This document shows, piece by piece, positions 1-5,409 of a stretch of 8,988 bases of DNA. The stretch is taken from positions 1 to 8,988 of the forward strand of contig DATKIY010000158.1 in assembly GCA_035543875.1 (NCBI GenBank), written 5' to 3'. Within the stretch, counting starts at the first letter, position 1. The number at the start of each line of letters is the position of its first letter. Under the pieces are notes generated by a model. It saw nothing but the letters and a program-made list of their open reading frames with translations, was not told the origin of the DNA and did no database searches. This stretch comes from DATKIY01 sp035543875 (GTDB lineage Bacteria > Actinomycetota > Actinomycetes > JAHEKZ01). The position numbers and the translations under genes are program-made.

Positions 1-23
1 CATGTCGATCCCGTTGTCCCTCC

Positions 24-29
24 TACCCT
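24..29 (+). promoter_or_regulatory. possible -10 box of menE (leaderless transcript?)
   Basis: The hexamer TACCCT fits the actinobacterial TANNNT -10 pattern and ends 7 nt before the menE ATG. Transcription would therefore begin at or next to the start codon. The only Shine-Dalgarno-like bases are a weak AGG at 30-32, which agrees with a leaderless message. A -35 box would fall at the extreme window edge and cannot be judged. This is inference from a 6-bp match. Confidence 0.25.
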
Positions 30-36
30 AGGTCCG

Positions 37-1212
37 ATGAGTACTGACCACTTGTTGACCCTCGACGCCCCGGTAACCACCGAAGACGTCGACCGGTTCC
101 TGCCACACCTGCAGCGAGCGCTGGCGGGCACCGGGCCAGCAGTGCACGCGAGTTCTAGCAACGGCTCGAACCCGGCCGCACTCCAGCCGGGAAGTGCAAC
201 TCCCCTTGCTCCGTCAGACTTCGACGGCATCGCCCTCCTGGTGTCCACATCAGGATCGACAGGAGCTCCCAAACTCGCGATGCTTTCTCGCGACGCTGTC
301 ATGGCGTCGGTTAACGCCACCCACAGCGCACTCGGTGGCGCAGGACGCTGGCTGCTCATGGTGCCGACGTCACACGTAGCTGGCATTCAGGTATTGAGCC
401 GGTCGGTGGTCGCGGGATATCCCCCCGTCGTGCTCGACCTGTCGGCGGGATTTCGCCCCACAGCATTTGTCGAGGCAGTCGGCCGGCTGCTTGACGACAT
501 CGGACCCGAGCCGAGGTACACCTCGCTCGTGCCGACGCAACTGCGTCGAATTCTCGATGCAGGGGGCGCAGCAGTCGCCGGCCTCATGGCGCTGGATGCC
601 GTACTTCTCGGCGGATCCGCCGCAGCACCGAGGCTGCTCGATCGCGCGCATGGCGCTGGCATCACCATCGTGCAGTCGTACGGGATGACAGAAACCTGCG
701 CAGGCTGCGTCTACGACGGCGTGCCACTGGAAGGCGTCGACGTAAAACTAGGAGAAGCGGGACGCATCCAGATTTCTGGCCCGATGGTTTTCTCCGGCTA
801 TCTGGGCGAGCCAGAGCTGACCCAAGAAGCAATCGTCGGGGGTTCACTCATGACCAACGACATCGGCAGATTCGACGAACGCGGTCGGCTGCTGGTTTTG
901 GGCAGGCTCGACGACGTCGTCGTCACCGGTGGACTGAACGTTTCCTGCAGCGCCGTTGAGTTGGTCCTGGCCGAGCACCCAAGCATCCGCGAGGTCGTTG
1001 TGGTCGGGATACCCGACGACGAGTGGGGACAGCGACTGGTCGCGGTTGCGACCGCCGAGAAGTCGTTGACGCTCGCCGACCTAAAAACGTATGCGCTGGG
1101 ACGGCTCGATCGCCACGAGCTGCCCCGGGAGCTCGTGCTGGTTCCAAAACTCCCCTGGTTAGCTGCGGGCAAGCCCGACCGGGCAGCGGTCCGCAGCCTG
1201 GTCCAGCAGTAA
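37..1212 (+). CDS. menE: o-succinylbenzoate-CoA ligase (MenE)
   Basis: Adenylate-forming enzyme of the ANL superfamily. In menaquinone synthesis it activates o-succinylbenzoate with ATP and CoA to OSB-CoA, the substrate of MenB. The 391-aa product shows the family motifs in order: the phosphate-binding loop STSGSTGAPKLAML (residues 70-83), SYGMTETC (214-221), the acidic hinge segment with D275, GRLDDVVVTGGLNVS (289-303), and the C-terminal GKPDR (378-382) whose K379 is the expected adenylation lysine. At 391 aa it is shorter than the E. coli and Bacillus enzymes and typical of compact actinobacterial MenE. The ATG at 37 is the first start in frame; the ribosome site is weak. The stop lies 10 bp before menA, the next pathway-specific gene, which supports MenE over a generic acyl-CoA synthetase. 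What is seen is the motif set; the substrate is inferred from length and the menA neighbour. Confidence 0.94.
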   Translation: MSTDHLLTLDAPVTTEDVDRFLPHLQRALAGTGPAVHASSSNGSNPAALQPGSATPLAPSDFDGIALLVSTSGSTGAPKLAMLSRDAVMASVNATHSALGGAGRWLLMVPTSHVAGIQVLSRSVVAGYPPVVLDLSAGFRPTAFVEAVGRLLDDIGPEPRYTSLVPTQLRRILDAGGAAVAGLMALDAVLLGGSAAAPRLLDRAHGAGITIVQSYGMTETCAGCVYDGVPLEGVDVKLGEAGRIQISGPMVFSGYLGEPELTQEAIVGGSLMTNDIGRFDERGRLLVLGRLDDVVVTGGLNVSCSAVELVLAEHPSIREVVVVGIPDDEWGQRLVAVATAEKSLTLADLKTYALGRLDRHELPRELVLVPKLPWLAAGKPDRAAVRSLVQQ

Positions 1213-1222
1213 GGTCTTCGTC

Positions 1223-2104
1223 ATGGCCACCGCCGCGCAGTGGTGGCAAGGCGCCCGACCACGAACGCTCCCAGCGGCGCTCGCGCCCGTTGCAGCCGGA
1301 TCCGGCGTCGCCGCCTTCTACGACTCGTTTGACGGGATAAGGGCCGTGCTCGCGTTGGCGGTTGCGTTGAGCTTTCAAGTGGGCGTCAACTATGCAAACG
1401 ACTACAGCGACGGCATCCGAGGTACCGATGATGTGCGTGTTGGTCCCTTACGTCTCACCGCGTCCGGTCTAGCCGATCCCGAATCGGTTAAGCGTGCCGC
1501 CTTCGCATGTTTCGCCGTCGGCTCCTTGTGCGGGCTAGTGCTTGTCGCACTGACTGGCCAGTGGTGGCTCATCGCCGTTGGACTCGCGTCGGTGCTGGCT
1601 GCCTGGTTCTACACGGGCGGGCGCGTCCCCTACGGCTATCGCGGACTTGGCGAGGTGATGGTCTTCCTGTTCTTTGGCGTCGTCGCAACGGTTGGAACGT
1701 CCTACGTTCAGACCTTGACGTTTACCGCCTTGGCCTGGACTACATCCGCTGGAGTTGGCGCACTGGCGTGCGCGTTGCTTGTGGTCAACAACCTGCGTGA
1801 CATCCCCACCGACACCGCTGTCGGAAAACGAACGCTCGCGGTTCGTCTCGGCGACACCAGAACCCGGGTGCTCTACGTCGCCCTCGTCACCATCGCCCTG
1901 ATCGTCACGGTGCTCCTCTCGGCCCTCTGGACTGAATGGGCGCTGATCTCACTCGTGGCGTTCATCCCGGCGGTTCCTCCCGTCGGCGCCGTCGCTCAGG
2001 GCAAAACCGGTCGGGATCTGATCCCCGTGCTCGTGGCAACCGGCCAAACTCAACTGCTGTACGGAGTGCTGCTCGGGCTCGGCTTGGCGCTCACCGGGGT
2101 ATGA
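1223..2104 (+). CDS. menA: 1,4-dihydroxy-2-naphthoate polyprenyltransferase (MenA)
   Basis: Integral membrane prenyltransferase of the UbiA superfamily. It attaches a polyprenyl chain to 1,4-dihydroxy-2-naphthoate with loss of CO2, giving demethylmenaquinone. The 293-aa sequence carries both Asp-rich, Mg-diphosphate-binding motifs: NYANDYSDGIRGTD (residues 56-69) and NNLRDIPTDTAVGKRTLAVR (189-208). The N-terminal ARPRTLPAALAPV (11-23) and the middle loop with YTGGRVPYGYRGLGE (130-144) are also characteristic of MenA rather than UbiA or heme O synthase. About eight to nine hydrophobic segments fit the family fold. It starts 10 bp after the menE stop, so the two genes probably share one transcript. 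The length is normal and there is no sign of damage. Confidence 0.97.
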   Translation: MATAAQWWQGARPRTLPAALAPVAAGSGVAAFYDSFDGIRAVLALAVALSFQVGVNYANDYSDGIRGTDDVRVGPLRLTASGLADPESVKRAAFACFAVGSLCGLVLVALTGQWWLIAVGLASVLAAWFYTGGRVPYGYRGLGEVMVFLFFGVVATVGTSYVQTLTFTALAWTTSAGVGALACALLVVNNLRDIPTDTAVGKRTLAVRLGDTRTRVLYVALVTIALIVTVLLSALWTEWALISLVAFIPAVPPVGAVAQGKTGRDLIPVLVATGQTQLLYGVLLGLGLALTGV

Positions 2105-2135
2105 CCGGGACCTGATCGCACCGCGAGACCTGTGA

Positions 2136-2163
2136 CAGAATAGAACATCAATGTTCCATTCTG
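2136..2163 (+). promoter_or_regulatory. palindromic operator in front of tetR
   Basis: Two 13-bp arms, CAGAATAGAACAT (2136-2148) and ATGTTCCATTCTG (2151-2163), are reverse complements with a single mismatch, separated by CA. The 28-bp palindrome is AT-rich compared with its surroundings. It ends 14 bp before the tetR start codon and 3 bp before its ribosome site, where a TetR-family repressor would occlude the promoter of its own operon. A possible -35 element GTGACA (2132-2137) touches its left edge, but no clear -10 box was found. The palindrome is seen directly; binding by the adjacent TetR protein is inferred from the usual autoregulation of this family. Confidence 0.65.
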
Positions 2164-2177
2164 AACAGGAGTGACCC

Positions 2178-2744
2178 ATGTCGCGCCCGGACCGCACACG
2201 CCGAAACCTGCTGGATGCCGCCACTTTGGTGCTCAGTAAGGACTCTGGCGCATCGCTGGCGGAGGTCGCGACGGTCGCGGGCGTGGGCCGAACAACGCTG
2301 CATCGGTACTTCGCCACCCGCGAGGACCTCGTGCGCGCGCTCGTCGTCGATGCCCTCGACCGGGTCGCGGCCGCCATCGCCGACGCCGAGCCCGGCCAGG
2401 GGTCAGCGATCGATGCGCTACAGCGGATTGCCGACGCGGTAATTCCGCAAGGTCCCAGTCTCCGGTTTCTTGCATCTGACCCGTCGCCCTACTCCGCGCC
2501 TGACATCTTGCGTCGTTGGTATGACGCACTGGAACCGGTGGCCGACGCAGTACGGCGCGGGCAGCGGGACGGGTCAATCCGCCCCGAGCTCCCCGTCGCC
2601 TGGGTTGTCGACGCCTACGCCGGCGCGATCCTCACCGCGTGGGACTCGGTGGATGAGGGCCGACTGGCTCGCCAGGACGCTCCACGCCTGGTCATGAGCA
2701 CTGTGCTGTTCGGTGTCGCGCAGCAACCAGGGCTGACCTCATGA
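2178..2744 (+). CDS. TetR/AcrR-family transcriptional repressor
   Basis: 188-aa regulator with the TetR layout: an N-terminal DNA-binding helix bundle (residues about 8-53) and a helical C-terminal ligand and dimer domain. The helix-turn-helix reads ASLAEVATVAGVGRTTLHRY (25-44), followed by the characteristic FATREDLVRAL. The start is well set: AGGAG at 2167-2171 lies 6 nt before the ATG. The gene sits just behind a 28-bp palindrome and overlaps the downstream MFS exporter by 4 bp (ATGA), so it most likely represses itself and the exporter until an effector is bound. The C-terminal domain gives no clue to the ligand that I can read. Family assignment is firm; target and ligand are inference. 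Confidence 0.92.
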   Translation: MSRPDRTRRNLLDAATLVLSKDSGASLAEVATVAGVGRTTLHRYFATREDLVRALVVDALDRVAAAIADAEPGQGSAIDALQRIADAVIPQGPSLRFLASDPSPYSAPDILRRWYDALEPVADAVRRGQRDGSIRPELPVAWVVDAYAGAILTAWDSVDEGRLARQDAPRLVMSTVLFGVAQQPGLTS

Positions 2745-3985
2745 CGCGCGCGAGACTTTTGCCCTTCGTCGCGCTCGAAGGAGCGACGCTGCTGTCTGGG
2801 CTTGGCAACGGCGTCGCCATGGTTGCCGTTCCTTGGTTGGTGCTCGACCTCACCGGAAGTCCAGGAGCGGCTGGAGTCGTTGCCGGCGTCACCGCACTCC
2901 CGTTGCTGTTGTCGTCCCTATTTTCCGGCACCTTGGTCGACCGGCTCGGCCGTCGACGCACCTCGGTCATCTCCGACCTGTTTTCCGCTGCCTCGGTAGC
3001 CGCGATCCCGCTGGTGGCGCTCGCTGGGAAACTCACGTTCGGCTGGGTGCTGGTTCTAGCCGCGCTTGGCGCCGTCTTCGATCCGGCTGGAGTGACCGCG
3101 CGAGAAGCGATGTTGACCGGAGTCGCTAAGGCAACCGGAATGCGTCTCGAACAAGTCAACGGTCTACACGAAGCCATCTGGGGCGCAGCGTTTGTCATCG
3201 GCCCGGTGGTTGGAACGTTCATCATCGCCGCGGTCGGGGCTGTGGACGCCATGTGGGTCATGTTCGCGGGATTCCTGGCATCTGCGGCATTGCTAGCACT
3301 GGTGCACGTCCCGGGTGCTGGACGACCCGAAGCTCACTTGCAGCCAGCCTTTTGGTCGGGAACCGCCGACGGCTTGCGGCTCGTCTTCCAAGACCCCGTC
3401 CTTCGGACTGTGACTTTGCTTTCCACTGGAGTGGTCGCGTTGGCCTATCCCGTTCTTGGTGTCGTGCTTCCCGTTATCTACCAAGCGATCGACGAACCCA
3501 AAGAGCTCGGAACAGTCCTGATGGCATTTAGTCTTGGCGGAATTGCTGGCGCCTTGACGTACAGCAAGTTCGGTCACCGCAGTCACCCACGACTTGCCTT
3601 CCTACTGTCGATGGTCGGGGCTTCCGGAACACTGCTTGCATTCGCCATCTCACCCACGTTCGGCGTCATGGTGGTGGCATCAGTCATTGGTGGAACCTTG
3701 GTTGGTCCAATGAACCCGGTCATCAACCTCGCGCTGCAACGTCGAACGACTGAACAAATGCGTGGGCGCGCGATGGGAGTGGTCGTGGCACTTGCCTTTG
3801 GTGCCTACCCACTCGGGTACTTGCTCGCCGGTGGACTAGTCGAACTCATCGGTACGGACGGTGCGTTGTGGTTCTTTGCTCTCGCAGCGATCGCGCTAAC
3901 GGGCTTGGCACTCACCGCTGGCTCGCTGCGGCGGCTGGATGAACAACCGCAGCTGGCGGGTTCAGCTGCGGCCGTCGTCCCCTGA
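2741..3985 (+). CDS. MFS efflux transporter (DHA3/MFS_3-like)
   Basis: 414-aa major facilitator superfamily protein with about 12 hydrophobic segments. The loop between the second and third segments carries GTLVDRLGRRRTSVISDL (residues 63-80), the MFS motif A variant found in drug:H+ antiporters. The conserved stretch around NGLHEAIWGAAFVIGPVVGT, in the fourth to fifth segments, resembles the macrolide-efflux and EntS branch (DHA3). Expected role: proton-driven export of a small hydrophobic compound or siderophore; the substrate cannot be read from sequence. Its ATG overlaps the tetR stop (ATGA), implying translational coupling and control by that regulator. Its last 24 bp overlap the convergent DUF4229 gene. 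Family assignment is strong, subfamily moderate. Confidence 0.92.
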   Translation: MTRARLLPFVALEGATLLSGLGNGVAMVAVPWLVLDLTGSPGAAGVVAGVTALPLLLSSLFSGTLVDRLGRRRTSVISDLFSAASVAAIPLVALAGKLTFGWVLVLAALGAVFDPAGVTAREAMLTGVAKATGMRLEQVNGLHEAIWGAAFVIGPVVGTFIIAAVGAVDAMWVMFAGFLASAALLALVHVPGAGRPEAHLQPAFWSGTADGLRLVFQDPVLRTVTLLSTGVVALAYPVLGVVLPVIYQAIDEPKELGTVLMAFSLGGIAGALTYSKFGHRSHPRLAFLLSMVGASGTLLAFAISPTFGVMVVASVIGGTLVGPMNPVINLALQRRTTEQMRGRAMGVVVALAFGAYPLGYLLAGGLVELIGTDGALWFFALAAIALTGLALTAGSLRRLDEQPQLAGSAAAVVP

Positions 3986-4270
3986 CGGTTCAGGCGTCTG
4001 CGCCGCGCGGTTCGCCTCATCCCACTCGTCCTCAGACTGCGCTCGCTCAGCAGCCCGAGCGCGCATACGTTCGCCGCGCGTACTGATCGAGTCTGACAAC
4101 GCCTCGCGATAGCTGCTGAGGATGAAGATGCTGGCAATGCTCGAACCAAGAGCCGCGAGAAGCAACGCCCACACCAAATCGAGACCAAAGACCATGAGCA
4201 CAGCGAACGGAACGACGAACAGCACGAGCCGTAGCGCGGTGTAGACAAGCAGGGGATGTCGAGACGTCAC
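3962..4270 (-). CDS. DUF4229-family small membrane protein
   Basis: 102-aa protein with two adjacent membrane segments: roughly residues 8-28, from YTALRLVLFVVPFAVLMVFG, and 32-51, from LVWALLLAALGSSIASIFIL. A charged, predicted helical tail rich in Arg and Glu and an acidic C-terminus follow. This layout and the YTALRL...FVVPF opening match DUF4229, an actinobacterial family of unknown function often found near menaquinone and cytochrome genes. The start is GTG at 4270; no ATG lies upstream in frame and the ribosome site is poor, so it may depend on the lrp gene 33 bp upstream. Its 3' end overlaps the convergent exporter by 24 bp. The function is not known and I do not propose one. Confidence 0.82.
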   Translation of the reverse strand: MTSRHPLLVYTALRLVLFVVPFAVLMVFGLDLVWALLLAALGSSIASIFILSSYREALSDSISTRGERMRARAAERAQSEDEWDEANRAAQTPEPSGDDGRS

Positions 4271-4273
4271 TGT

Positions 4274-4320
4274 CCTATTGTGCCTCTGACTTGTGTCTCC
4301 GACCTACTGCGCCTCTGACT
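4274..4320. repeat. 18-bp direct repeat at the 3' end of lrp, period 29 bp
   Basis: Positions 4274-4291 and 4303-4320 are copies of one 18-bp sequence differing at two positions, both C/T transitions. On the minus strand the upstream copy encodes the last codons and TAG stop of the lrp gene. The second copy repeats them out of frame in the gap before the DUF4229 GTG. It looks like a small tandem duplication of the gene end that has since drifted. Confidence 0.55.
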
Positions 4321-4834
4321 CCGGAGGTAACGCCGCCCTACCCTCGAATCGGGTCGACAAGACCACGGTGGTGTGAGTCCGCGAGACCCCAGGGATGCTG
4401 CGCAGCCGACCCAAGGTCTTTTCCAACGCATCGATGTCGGTCACCCTGACCTTCAGAATGAACGACTCGTCACCTGCCACGAACCAGCAGTCTTCGATCT
4501 CCTCTAGCTCGGGCAGCCGGTCACTGATCTCGTCTTGATCACCATCGTCGGCTTGCTCGATTCCCACGATCGCGACTACGCCCAGTCCCAGGGCAGCTGG
4601 GGCTACTGCCGCGTGATAGCCGGTGATCACGCCCAGCTGCTCCAAGCGCTTGACCCGATCGGCGACGCTCGGTCCGGACAGGCTGACCAGCCGCGCGAGG
4701 TCGGCGTAGGGAATACGAGCGTTGGCTCGGAGCGCTGTAATGATCGTTCGATCCACGGCATCCAGTTGTTGATCACGCCGCCGGGTCGCACGGGTCGTCG
4801 ACGGCTGGTCAGGTCCTGTTTCCAAGGCGTTCAT
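4304..4834 (-). CDS. Lrp/AsnC-family transcriptional regulator
   Basis: 176-aa regulator with the two-domain Lrp layout. Residues 24-73 form the N-terminal winged helix-turn-helix, opening with LDAVDRTIITALRANARIPY and containing LARLVSLSGPSVADRVKRLE (47-66) and GVITGYHA. Residues about 84-165 form the RAM ligand and oligomerization domain, including CWFVAGDESFILKVRVTDID (116-135) and IPGVSRTHTTVVLSTRF. A 23-residue basic leader (TRRR at 17-20) precedes the fold. The ATG at 4834 has only a weak purine-rich site upstream. The gene is divergent from a 44-codon ORF across 128 bp containing two inverted repeats, and lies directly upstream of DUF4229 on the same strand. Such regulators usually bind amino acids or related effectors and control their own and a divergent promoter. 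Effector and targets are unknown here. Confidence 0.94.
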   Translation of the reverse strand: MNALETGPDQPSTTRATRRRDQQLDAVDRTIITALRANARIPYADLARLVSLSGPSVADRVKRLEQLGVITGYHAAVAPAALGLGVVAIVGIEQADDGDQDEISDRLPELEEIEDCWFVAGDESFILKVRVTDIDALEKTLGRLRSIPGVSRTHTTVVLSTRFEGRAALPPESEAQ

Positions 4835-4962
4835 CCGCTCTATGACTCATATTCATTGGACAACTACCGCAGTATGCCTTAGTATCTAAGTTATCGGAGC
4901 CAAAATGGCTCAGATACACAACAAACAGTAGTACCTATTAAAAGAAAGACGGAGTTGAAATC
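4835..4962. promoter_or_regulatory. divergent promoter region with two inverted repeats
   Basis: This 128-bp gap between lrp (minus) and the 44-codon ORF (plus) is visibly more AT-rich than the flanking genes. It contains two short perfect inverted repeats: CTTAG-TAT-CTAAG (4878-4890) and GAGCCA-AAA-TGGCTC (4897-4911). Their centres are 20 bp apart, about two helical turns, which would suit an Lrp octamer or paired dimers. TTATCG (4891-4896) and GATACA (4913-4918), 16 bp apart, are a weak candidate plus-strand promoter; I could not settle on a minus-strand one. The repeats are seen; operator function is inferred. Confidence 0.45.
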
Positions 4963-5097
4963 ATGTTTCCCTCGCTCGAGATCGCGCGCGCGCACGTTCG
5001 CTTGCTTGAACTCGAAGCCGAACGGCTACGGGTTCGCGCTGAAAACCCGGCCACCAATCGACGCTTGCGGTCGTTTTTGAGCCGGCGCTCGCACTAG
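4963..5097 (+). CDS. 44-aa arginine-rich small protein (hypothetical)
   Basis: An ORF of 44 codons starts at ATG 4963, with GGAG at 4951-4954 placed 8 nt upstream, and ends with TAG at 5095-5097. The peptide has 10 Arg and 5 Glu. Residues 4-27 (SLEIARAHVRLLELEAERLR and following) form a likely amphipathic helix with regular charged and Leu spacing; an NPAT turn follows at 28-31 and then a second basic segment (RRLRSFLSRRS, 33-43). There is no Cys, no membrane segment and no signal peptide. It is divergent from the Lrp regulator and precedes a terminator-like hairpin at 5236-5304. Leading possibilities are a small nucleic-acid- or protein-binding factor controlled by Lrp, or a chance ORF; the ribosome site, codon composition and tidy helix favour a real gene. 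I do not recognise the family. Confidence 0.55.
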   Translation: MFPSLEIARAHVRLLELEAERLRVRAENPATNRRLRSFLSRRSH

Positions 5098-5163
5098 TTG
5101 CAGCAAGCCGACCGACCATTGAAAGCCGTCAACTAATCACCTACAACTGCCTATAACCAACCA

Positions 5164-5305
5164 ATAACCGTACGTCTCTCCTGCGCGGCCACCCCCTCAC
5201 TTGGGCCGCCGGAGAGTCGCTCGGGGTCCCTCCTCGAGACGTCGACACCCCCACCCTGCGCTCAGCACCGACTGAACGCAGAGCGTTGGGGGTGTCGTCG
5301 TTTTC
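5164..5305 (+). ncRNA. candidate structured small RNA or leader RNA
   Basis: TATAAC at 5152-5157, with TCAACT 17 bp upstream (5129-5134) as a poor -35, would start transcription near 5164. The predicted transcript of about 140 nt has two parts. Hairpin 1 pairs CTCTCC (5176-5181) with GGAGAG (5211-5216) and GCGGCC (5185-5190) with GGCCGC (5204-5209), exposing a 13-nt loop with five consecutive C. The second part is the terminator-like stem at 5236-5304. C-rich loops recall the actinobacterial 6C RNA, but the loop has five C, the second C-run is paired, and the gene context does not help, so I do not assign that family. It could also be the 5' leader of the gene at 5410 or the 3' UTR of the 44-codon ORF. 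Confidence 0.35.
5236..5304 (+). terminator. large stem-loop, probable Rho-independent terminator
   Basis: The outer stem pairs CGACACCCCCA (5243-5253) perfectly with TGGGGGTGTCG (5287-5297). It extends through one T-T mismatch to ACG/CGT and then through wobble pairs into TTTT (5301-5304). Inside it a second stem pairs 5256-5265 with 5272-5281 (10 bp, one mismatch) around a 6-nt loop. The short T-run lies on the plus-strand 3' side only, so it would end transcripts coming from the 44-codon ORF or the candidate RNA. The T-tract is short and partly within the stem, so termination may be incomplete. Confidence 0.5.
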
Positions 5306-5354
5306 ACCCGGGGTTACGCTGGATGAAGCCGCATGCATCCGCGCGGTGCCGCAG

Positions 5355-5384
5355 GTTCCAGAAAGTTCCAGCAAGTCCGGCAAC
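5355..5384. repeat. three degenerate 10-bp tandem repeats
   Basis: GTTCCAGAAA (5355-5364) and GTTCCAGCAA (5365-5374) are near-identical, and a third degenerate unit follows at 5375-5384 starting GTCCGG. The 10-bp period equals one helical turn. The repeats end 25 bp before the ATG at 5410, where an activator or repressor could bind on one DNA face. They could equally be chance slippage. Confidence 0.35.
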
Positions 5385-5409
5385 TAGGTCGACCAACGGA
5401 GGTGGGGGA

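Larger units (their letters stand above)
5098..5409. other. 312-bp intergenic stretch between two small genes
   Basis: No convincing coding region is present. From left to right it holds an AT-rich start (5119-5170) with a possible -10 box TATAAC at 5152-5157, a hairpin with a C-rich loop (5176-5216), a large terminator-like stem-loop (5236-5304), and three degenerate 10-bp tandem repeats (5355-5384). The ribosome site of the next gene, GGAGG, is at 5398-5402. An open frame from ATG 5323 runs into that gene, but the 29 added residues are basic and unstructured and the ATG lacks a ribosome site, so I treat 5323-5409 as untranslated. Confidence 0.6.

Noticed and set aside
1..3. Possible start codon of a divergent minus-strand gene at the left edge
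   Set aside because: Only the CAT itself is inside the window. An AGGAGG-like stretch on that strand lies too far from it to decide, so no gene can be supported.
923..1378. 151-codon minus-strand open frame across the menE-menA junction
   Set aside because: It is Arg/Gly-rich, spans two firmly identified genes on the other strand, and has no motif.
2692..3261. 189-codon minus-strand open frame opposite the MFS gene
   Set aside because: It is antisense to a clear transporter gene, rich in Ala, Thr, Pro and Ser with no recognizable motif, as expected for a shadow frame in GC-rich DNA.
5176..5304. Assignment of the structured region to the 6C RNA family
   Set aside because: The exposed loop has only five consecutive C and the second C-run is fully paired in a stem, so the two C-rich loops that define the family are not both present.
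5323..5409. Upstream extension of the 76-aa membrane protein from ATG 5323
   Set aside because: The ATG has no ribosome site, the added 29 residues are basic and unstructured, and GGAGG is placed ideally for the ATG at 5410.
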